Positions 56,350 to 64,000 of a stretch of DNA of 64,000 bases are shown here, one piece after another. The notes under the pieces are model-generated. The model saw nothing but the letters and a program-made list of their open reading frames with translations. It searched no databases and was not told the origin of the DNA. Made by a program: the position numbers and the translations under genes. Position 1 is the stretch's first letter. Every line of letters begins with the position of its first letter. This DNA comes from Chamaelirium japonicum. Taxonomy: Eukaryota > Streptophyta > Magnoliopsida > Liliales > Melanthiaceae. The stretch is from assembly GCA_947650365.1 (NCBI GenBank), contig OX393549.1:32039126-32103125 (forward strand). The letters run 5' to 3'.

Positions 56350-56833
56350 TGATCCAGATGGGTCGTTGATTTTTGGGGCATCTTTCTTGGGTTTATCACA
56401 TGGCCAAAATAGTTGCCGTTGATTTCTTGATCATCACGTGTCGCTCTCCAGATAGTTATCAGTGGAGAGTAGTCAAATCCCCTCCGTCATTGCTGACGTC
56501 AATACTAAAGCGACTCGAGTTCAAACATTACGACGTGGGTTGTGCCTGTTCGGATAAATTTGATTAAGTGGCGCGTTATTATTGGTCAGTCATGCAACGG
56601 GTTTTACATGCCCACGCGCTGGCTCGTCCCACGGACATCAGAAGTCACGGAGTGACTGAACCCTCCGAGCCGGGGCCCCGAACGACCCGATCCGCGACAA
56701 GGAAAGAGATACATCAAGGTGAGGCCTGGTAGGCCCGCTCTCCTTCCTTCCCACAATAACGGAGTAGAGGACGGCCACGCTGCACGCCAAAGCTGCCGTA
56801 TATTAACGCCGTGAATGCTTGTCTTTACCCAAA
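56350..56833 (+). promoter_or_regulatory. upstream region of the cytochrome b561 gene
   Basis: About 480 bp of moderately GC-rich single-copy-looking sequence lie between the MULE and the MITE at 56848. A possible TATA-like word is CCGTATATTAACG near 56798. I cannot define the transcription start. The MULE ends 822 bp before the start codon. Confidence 0.35.
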
Positions 56834-56847
56834 GAAAATTAAAGAAT

Positions 56848-57016
56848 AGGATAAATTACACATAGACCCCCTGTAGTTTGATTGATTATCACTTACACCC
56901 CCTCTTTTTTTAACCATACAAATACCCCCTACGGTTTTATATTTGTCGGGTTTTAAACATGAGGGGTTTACGTGCTAATCTGACGAACTACAAGGGGTCT
57001 ATGTGTAATTTATCCT
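56848..57016. mobile_element. fold-back MITE in the gene's leader or promoter
   Basis: AGGATAAATTACACATAGACCCC at the left is matched in inverse by GGGGTCTATGTGTAATTTATCCT at the right (169 bp total). GAAAATTAA occurs just outside, directly on the right (57017-57025) and five bases away on the left (56834-56842), and may be a 9-bp target duplication. It ends 146 bp before the start codon of the cytochrome b561 gene. Confidence 0.75.
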
Positions 57017-57162
57017 GAAAATTAATGTCGTGAAGGAGGACAACCTACGTCTTGGTGAGAGACTGGTGGTGGCTGGATCAGGACGGGAACTTTGAGTCTT
57101 CGAGAGAGCGAGAGATCGGGCTGAAGCTCTGTGAGGTGGAGGAGGGTCGAGAGGAGAGGAGA

Positions 57163-57309
57163 ATGGGAGGGTTGGGGGTGACGGCGGCGCCGTTCACGTA
57201 CGCCTCGCACGCGCTGGGGGCGGTGTCGGCGCTGCTGGTGCTCGTATGGTGCATCCACTTCCGCGGCGGACTCGCCTTCGAAGCCACCAACAAATCCCTC
57301 ATCTTCAAC
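57163..57309 (+). CDS. cytochrome b561 (ascorbate ferrireductase type), exon 1
   Basis: The exon encodes 49 residues, ending ...HFRGGLAFEATNKSLIFN at a GT donor (57310). It matches the N-terminus of plant CYB561 proteins: a hydrophobic first transmembrane helix (HALGAVSALLVLVWCIHF) followed by the conserved RGGLAFE and NKSLIFN words, after which the family continues with VHPVLMLIG. These are six-helix, two-haem proteins that move electrons from cytosolic ascorbate across the tonoplast or another membrane. The ATG at 57163 is in good context (GGAGAATGG). No continuation was found up to 64,000, so the first intron exceeds 6.6 kb or the gene is cut off. This is the only clear host gene in the window. 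Confidence 0.85.
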
Positions 57310-58309
57310 GTAATTATCCCCAACCCCCTCCTCCTCCTCCTATCTTTCGTTGACTCTTCCTACCATCCAAATGAAGTACTGTTCGTGCTCCAATTATGGG
57401 GGTGTTTGCTCGAATTGGGATTTGATTGGCTTCAGTCGCTCAGGGTTTTTAAAATTTTATTCAATCATTTTAGGGTTCTTATGCTTTGTACTCATGTTGG
57501 AGGATATTTAACTTCAATTACTTCTGAGCATGATTTTCAGGATGACCATGTAATCATAATATTCCATTCTATATCTAGAACTTCTCCAATGTATATAAAT
57601 AATCAGGTGCAATGATCCATCAAGAACTTGGTGACTTTACCTATAGAAATCCAAATTCGAAGTAACCCAAAAGCTAATGTCTTCCGATGATCCGAATAGC
57701 TGACATACCGGAAGCTAATTTCTTTCGATGATCCTAATAGCCGATTCGTTTGGCAACAATACCCTTTCGATTGGTTACTCCATGAAAAAATGGAGGTTCT
57801 TGAATCAACGTCTCTTCATGTTAAATTTACCAAACTATTATACGAAGATTAAAAGCAAAAAAATCGGAACCGGTAAAGCCTTGTTACCTTAAAAGTGGGA
57901 TAGTACCTTGGAGTTCATGAACTCAAAGTTCTCCAGGACTTTGGTCAAAATCCCCTCGCACCTTGAATTGGATCATCATTGTCATGGGTGGCTGGGTCGA
58001 AGGCGGTTGTTGGTGGGCGATAATAGCGGCTGATGGGCACCTGTGAACTTTGAAATTCCATCCGACAGTCCCCAAATACAAGTAGCAAGTGATTTGAAGT
58101 TTCACTCCAAAGTTCCCATACGACTAACTGAGTACTTCAAAGTTCTCAAAAGTTCCCCACAACTAAACCCCCGTCTATAAATGCTCAATATGCTAGTATT
58201 TGGGATAAATTAGTGACCGTCAAGTTAAGAAACATAACTAGAGTTGTCTTATTTAATGACAATTCAAATGAGGAAAAAATTAGTATGAGAGCAAATTCTA
58301 TTACAAACA

Positions 58310-58440
58310 TATAAATTTGAGAGAAAATATAAGTTATCTTATGTATATACTGAACCATAGGGTCATTTTTTATAAAAAGATTATGTGTAAATTACTACAA
58401 TACCACCCATACACACAAGAAGAATACTAGAAGCACCCAC
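58310..58440 (-). repeat. LTR-like segment related to 63692-63830
   Basis: Words TTTGAGAGAAAAT, ATGTATATACTGAACCATA and GATYATGTGTAAAYTRCTRC match, in the same order and direction, the segment beginning at 63692. Together they may be the two LTRs of one old minus-strand element. Confidence 0.35.
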
Positions 58441-60167
58441 ACCAAGATTACTGCTCACAATCTCATGTAGAAAATAAAAAAAAGACCCCTGAATAGTCTT
58501 TAATTTTCGGCACACCTCAAACTCGTAGAGATAACACCAAGAGTTTGTTAGTAATGGCTTCTAGGCCTGATGATGTTCTTGTGGATGAAGCCATACTTTC
58601 CACAACCAATCTCTGAAATAATGAAATGCCGATGAAGATTGATGGGACACAAGAAATAGATGCAATCACCAATAAGAAGCAAAAGATGTGGTCTAGCGGA
58701 GACCAGAGAAGGGTTTGGGGGTAACGGGGTATGTGAAGCAAGTAGACCAATCAATTTTGATTGATCCACATGCAACCACACAGGTAGGGAAATTAATTAA
58801 TTGAGCAACCATGTTTGCTAAGAGCAAATTGGTGGCACACTTAAATAAAACATTGCAATCACGATTTCTGATGGACGATTTAAAAAACCAATGTTAGTTT
58901 ATTTCATTCAATTCATTTCTAGTTGTTTTATTGATAACATGATGGTGTAAGAACATCTACCTATGAAAATTTTGTGGGTAATGGAAAAAACAAAAATCAG
59001 TTCTTAATGTTGATGGAATTATTTGAATTTAGGATATGTTGTAGATATTTTGTAGATCTACAACTTTGTATAATCAAATTTTATTCCCCTAAAATGCTAC
59101 TTTGCATAATCAAATTCTATGTTTAGACTGTTATGCATATGCACAACGTACATGGAAGTACATGCTATGCAGAGCCCCATAACCCCAGATAGTGTAAAAA
59201 TGTAATTTAAGCGTTTCAAAGTGTGTATCTATACTTGATTTATGATTGTTCGGTGGTCCTTTAAAAATCCCATTATTTAATCAATATTTTCATCGTTTCT
59301 ATAAAACTGCAATATTTCAACAATGTCGAAATAATATTTTTAGATTCTGCAGTGCCAAAATATTGGTCGAAATTTATATCTCAAACCTTGTGTGCAAGTA
59401 TTTTTTTCAGTGAACTTCTCTTTCATATGGTTACATGAGCTATCGTTGGCCTTGTGTTGCCTACTGACGTGAACCTGATTCCGATTATACCAAGGCATGA
59501 CCTTGAGTTTCAAGCTCACAAGCATGACCCACACCCATTCGACATTTCATTATACTAAAAGAGTTGCACTTACATGTAAACCAGTCTAGGTACTCATCAG
59601 GCTACATCCTACCCTCAAATTCCTTGACTTTGTTATTAATGCTTGGTCCCATTTTGATTCACCTCGCCAATGATATCCCTTTGTCAGTCTCAAATTCTGA
59701 TCTTCTCGCTTGCATTCATTTTGATTAACATTGCCAACGTCACCCCCTATGGTATTTTTTAAGGTGGCTACATTCAACCTAGTGTGTATTCTTCATGGAA
59801 AACATGAATTTTGAAGGATTGGGCTTTGGCTTACCAACAAGAAGGTTTCTGAAAGATATTAACCGACCTGATTTGTTGTTGCTCATGTGCTTTTACTGAC
59901 AGATTTGCCTTCTACACTCCAAGATAACACAACTTCAAGAAAAAAAGGAGTAGAACTTAATGGAGAAGTGGGAGAAAGAAAGAGAAATATGGAGAAATAA
60001 TTAGAGAAAGGAGAGATCATGTGTGAGAATGGGAGAGATGTAGTGAACATGTGAGAGAATGAGAGATATAAAGGAGAGAGATGTGTTCGGTGAAAGAAAA
60101 GAGGCCAAAATAGTGTGAAAGGGGAGATCAGTGTGTTAAAAGAAGGGGGGGGAGAGATGGAGATAAA

Positions 60168-60169
<2 letters not shown>

Positions 60170-60219
<50 letters not shown>
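60170..60219. repeat. (AG)n microsatellite
   Basis: About 25 AG units inside a longer purine-rich, GAGA-containing stretch (about 59940-60270). Confidence 0.95.
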
Positions 60220-60223
<4 letters not shown>

Positions 60224-60688
60224 CGGGTTAGAGGGAGACATATAAAGAGGGAGATAAAGGGGCACATGAGGGGTTGTATATATAGAAAAAGGATGCTCGC
60301 AGGGGGGTGCATCATGGTTCACGTAATGAAGGAAGGATCCCCACAGGGTTTTATATCGTGTGATCTCCGATTTGGGGTACCAAAAGTTTCTCCATCCTAA
60401 TCTCTCTCTTTCTTCCCGTATGGAATTAGAGCAAGTTCCTAATCTTGCCTTGCCCTATGTGGGTATCAAACCCCCATAGCTAACTGGTTGTCCCGAGTTG
60501 TAACCCACTAGCATGACCGACCAACCTAGTGGGCCTTATCTAGTGACTGGTTAATTTAGTAAGGCAAACTGGATGGGGATAAGATTCAGTCTGAAAAGAA
60601 TGACAACAGGGGGTTGTTAAGTTAGACTATTAGCTTTAAAATTCAGTAAATATAGATTAGTTTATATTCAATTTTCAAACTGTAGTAT

Positions 60689-60991
60689 GATTTTTATTTC
60701 AGTGTTATTAGTTTATTTTATGTTTTGTGGTATCCATGAAAGAATAATACCAATAGTTATAATCAAATTACATTTGATGAAGGAAAAACCAATGTCTCTC
60801 TTTCTCACCGTGGACCTTGCGAGACCCACTACCACCACAAAGGCGCACACACACACACAATATCTCACCACCGTGATTTTAATTTCAGCATTATTAGTTT
60901 ATTTTATGTTTTTTGGTACCCATAAAGAATAGTGCCAATAATTATAATCAAATTGCATTTGATGAAGGAAAAACCAATTGCACGTGTCTCA
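60689..60991. repeat. 186-bp tandem duplication, second copy split by a MITE
   Basis: Copy 1 begins at 60689 (GATTTTTATTTCAGTGTTATTAG) and copy 2 at 60875 (GATTTTAATTTCAGCATTATTAG). The end of copy 2 (CACTGTGGACCTTGCGAGA and CTCACCTCCGTGAT) lies after the MITE at 61751-61835, so the MITE is younger than the duplication. Confidence 0.85.
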
Positions 60992-60999
60992 CTCCTCTC

Positions 61000-61099
61000 C
61001 AGTGTAGTCAAAGCATTAAGGCGGACTCAAGGCGCTCAACCTTACTGGCGCCTGAGGTGAGAGGCGAGGCGAGCACCTGATTAAAATAAAGCGTGCAAA

Positions 61100-61138
<39 letters not shown>

Positions 61139-61736
61139 TATAATATAACTAGTTGAAACAAGTGCTGGCAGCTCCTTATGCTAGGATTATTTTTCTACGA
61201 GCCATGGGATGAGTTCGGATCTCTTCCACTCGGTATCCTCAGTCGGTGGGCTCGATGCACATCAAAGTCGCAGCAGTTGGCTGGAGTACGCTTCACTTTT
61301 GGGTCGCCTGCCATCGTGTGGTTTTGATGCGCATGGGTCCATCGACCAACTGAAGAAGATCTGAACTCCCATGGGATGAACCCTAATCTTTAGGGAGATG
61401 CCACGTAAAGTTGGCAACCCAAAAGTTGGCAAACTAGTTGGCTACCTAGCATTTCATTTTTTCTTATAACCTTATATGGTCAATAGGTTAGAGCCAAAAC
61501 TGAATCACAACTGTCCGACTGGTGAATCACACTTAGCATGCAAAAGAACGGGTGTGATTCAGGTTTGGCTTCAATTTAAACTATTAATTAAATGAAGCGA
61601 GCGTCTTCATCGCCTCACACCTGGAGCGCCTTGCTCCGCCTTATATTCCTGTTACCGTCTTGATTCAGGCGAGGTGCCCTAGCCACGCCTCGCCTCTCGC
61701 CTCAGGCGGGCGCCTCGGGTCGCCTTAACTACACTG
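61000..61736. mobile_element. hAT-type MITE with perfect 8-bp TSD
   Basis: The ends are CAGTGTAGTCAAAGC and, inverted, CCTTAACTACACTG. CTCCTCTC lies directly outside both (60992-60999 and 61737-61744). Both ends are followed inward by GGCGCCT/AGGCGAGGCG-rich stretches on opposite strands. It contains a (TA)n run at about 61107-61134. Length is 737 bp with no coding capacity. Confidence 0.9.
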
Positions 61737-61770
61737 CTCCTCTCTCTCTCACTGTGGACCTTGCGAGATC

Positions 61771-61771
<1 letters not shown>

Positions 61772-61804
<33 letters not shown>
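61772..61804. repeat. poly(C) run
   Basis: 33 C in a row. Such length is prone to sequencing or assembly error, so the exact length should not be trusted. Confidence 0.9.
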
Positions 61805-61805
<1 letters not shown>

Positions 61806-63678
61806 CGCCCCTGGGGCCAAATATCTCACCTCCGTGATCCATTCATCCCGCGCCCCTATTTCTTTTCATACCGCGCATCCATGGGTCCCACTCATGCAAC
61901 CATGAATGCATTGTGATTCTAGGGCCCGTCCACTTCTCGATCCGCGATACCCAGCAAGTGACAGTACAATTCTCACACACAAGAGGAATCTTATTCACAC
62001 TATTAGAAATTATGAAAATACCATCACACTAATAAGAATCACGAGGATGGAGTACAAAAGTCTTAGCGAGTAAAATTGAGGTAAAACATGCAGAGTCTGG
62101 CTATGATCTTTTGAATCTCTACTATAAGAGTGCAAAAATTTGGAACTTTGTCCCGTGGATATAGGCCTTATTGTCGCCGCCGTCAACTGGATCTTTGTCT
62201 CCAGTGTGTCCTAACTCCGTCTCCACATAACCAAATTCTTTTGGCCTCGATCTCTGTGTGTTGCACGAAGCGACATTGACCTTCGTCTTCTCCACATAGG
62301 TTATCAGGCATACCACAAAGTCGACCCATGACCTTCATCTCTCCTCCACAAAGAAAGCTCACATAATCCCTGAAAAGGGTTGTTCATGGTGGACAAGGCT
62401 CCTCGTGTATCTTATGGATATATCATGAAGATTGAGGAAATCCCAATGATCTCTTCAGGAAGATGTAGACGAAAGCTCACAAAAAATCTCTCTAGTCTAC
62501 TCATTCTCTTCATATGCTTTAGAAAATTAATGCAGAATGCATACCCATTTATAGTCTAAAAGAATGCTCAAACATCCAGGATTTGATATCCAAGAGTTCA
62601 AATTAGAATTAATCAGTATAACAAAAACTTGATGGCGGACCAGGTCGTCTCCGAAGTTAGATTGGTCTGGCTTCTTGCAAAAAACCTAATATGAGGTAGA
62701 TTAACACACTCCAAAGTGTGTTGACCGATCGGAGGCCCGAGTTGCCCCATTATCTATTGTGACTCTGGTCCGACGGCTCCAAGTAGGAGTTTGATCAATC
62801 TGTGAACTTGAATTGATTTTTTTGTGATCATCCAGATTGGTTTGTAAAGGAATTCCACTGGTATTCTTCCAGGAATGTGAAGTTCTCTGAATAGTCTACT
62901 GGATTGACTATCGCTCAGTCAGTATGCATCTTGAGCACCTCTTTATGGACCAATTGAATGTTTGACTTTGATTCACCAGAGGGTCCGACTGTTCTGCATC
63001 TAGAGCATGATTCCATGCTTGATTATAGAGAACCATTTCGGCCAATCCGTCGGCTAACCCCGGCCGTTCTGATTGTCTGTAGGCCGAGTAAAGTTTTTTC
63101 ACGGAATCTTTTAAAACACTTTACAATTTTTTCTAAGTAATATAAAAATATTTTACAATAAAAACACTTGGTAATTGTTGATTTAAAATATTTTTTCCTT
63201 TTAAAGTATTTCCTTAAATTTTTTTTTTTAAATATGTAATGCATGAAAACTCTTTGTTTGTGTGCTCTAAGTTAATGGACTGAACCAGATCTAGGTCTCT
63301 AGGTTCACAATACCTGAACCTAATGAAGAATCGCTTGGCAAGTTGATACGAGTTCTTGAAATTAGCTAGAAAATTTACAAGCTCTCAATTTGAGCTCTTC
63401 ATCAGCTATGTGACTCGAACACTCAAAACTCTTTTTATAACTTGGCTATGGAATTTGCCAGTCCGAAGAATTCACAACTCTCGCAAGGTTGCTTTGGTTT
63501 CCCATCTTCTTTTGGTGCTTTCACAGGTAATGGCTGAAGAGGATGAATGAGATAGCAAGTCAAAACGATCCTCACCCTGCACGAGATCGGATCACGTGAT
63601 CCTCACCTCCTTGAGGTCGCTGATAACGTGGAGGTCCTCGAGGAGCTTGAGGACAAGCTGCTTGATCATGATCTGATC

Positions 63679-64000
63679 AGGGTTCTGATACCATGTCAAT
63701 TTGCGAGGAAATGTCTATATAATTGATGTATATACCAATCCATATGGATACCTCTCTTTATATAAAGATCATGTGTAAACTGCTGTGATACTACTCATCT
63801 ACGCACACTCAAACGAAAATTACGTTAATATCAGTAGATGTTCGAATAAATTCTCACAGTTAGATTTCCTAAGATTTGAAAGCACATGCTATTTCTTGGA
63901 CCCGACGTCCCTTCACATTGTTTTCTTTTGTTGCACGACATAGTTTCTTGCTGCAATATGATAAGTGTTACTGATTAAAACTTTACAACAACAATTTGTG
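63679..64000 (-). mobile_element. LTR with primer-binding site, minus strand, runs off the window
   Basis: On minus, LTR sequence ends TTGACA at 63692 and is followed by TGGTATCAGAACC (63691-63679), a Met-tRNA-type primer-binding site. The next 150 bases (to about 63530) look like an old gag start with a leucine- and aspartate-rich frame, as in copia elements. It is a broken fossil. Its other LTR may be the piece at 58310-58440. Confidence 0.5.

Larger units (their letters stand above)
57310..64000 (+). other. long first intron of the cytochrome b561 gene (presumed)
   Basis: The sequence is AT-rich, without recognisable exons of CYB561 or another gene on either strand. It holds microsatellites, a hAT-type MITE and LTR pieces listed separately. 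The intron status rests on the donor at 57310 and the missing rest of the gene. Confidence 0.5.

Noticed and set aside
57310-57615. Extension of the cytochrome b561 reading frame past 57309
   Set aside because: The frame continues by chance into sequence with no family similarity, while a GT donor lies exactly at the conserved end of exon 1.

Overview
This window is plant nuclear DNA, about 64 kb, built mostly from nested transposable elements. The evidence is direct: an exon with a proper splice donor from a plant cytochrome b561 gene, a complete-looking Mutator-like transposon (MULE) with intron-containing genes, Ty3/gypsy elements of the Tat lineage, a Cassandra element carrying a 5S-rRNA-like promoter, a TRIM, and several MITEs with recognisable target-site duplications (TSDs). 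I would guess a monocot, but the sequence does not prove it. No functional rRNA, tRNA or CRISPR locus was found.

Left part (1-5.6 kb): copia-type LTR pieces, a (CT)n tract, a small TRIM (2270-2668), a TTA/TAA-type MITE (3179-3563), a hAT-type MITE with a perfect 8-bp TSD (4155-4412) and a poly(A)-tailed SINE-like insertion on the minus strand with an 11-bp TSD (4653-5104).

Centre (5.6-33.0 kb): one old Tat-lineage gypsy element (5603-33009) whose own length is about 12.9 kb. It has LTRs with 42-bp repeats, gag, PR-RT-RH-archaeal RH-INT, an antisense extra-ORF region and a 3' tandem-repeat region. Two later insertions split it. The first is a young non-autonomous gag-pro element with 2-kb LTRs (15833-25056, TSD CATAC). 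The second is a chimeric insertion that starts like a gypsy LTR and ends as a truncated Cassandra (25533-30835, TSD TTTCA). The outer element is flanked by a duplication of about 97 bp rather than a normal 5-bp TSD.

Right-centre (33-44.8 kb): a minus-strand copia-type LTR, a TTA-flanked MITE, LINE fragments, a decayed plant mobile domain (PMD) gene, a run of five unrelated fold-back elements separated by (TA)n tracts (38478-40630), and two hAT-type MITEs.

A Mutator-like element of 11,494 bp (44847-56340) follows. It has 82-bp terminal inverted repeats with one mismatch and a perfect 9-bp TSD (TTCATCCTT). It carries two convergent genes: a MURA-type transposase on plus and a nine-exon DUF1985/Ulp1 (SUMO-protease-like) gene on minus whose catalytic residues are intact. 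It also carries a small membrane-tailed ORF and two arrays of a 91-bp repeat built from GACGAAA/TTTCGTC motifs. Only three lesions were seen in the two main genes, so this is a recently mobile, nearly intact element.

Right end (56.4-64 kb): promoter, 5' leader and first exon of a cytochrome b561 gene (57163-57309, plus), with a fold-back MITE in its leader region. The rest of the window is apparently its long first intron, holding a hAT-type MITE, microsatellites and old LTR pieces. The remaining exons were not found and should lie beyond 64,000 if the gene is complete.
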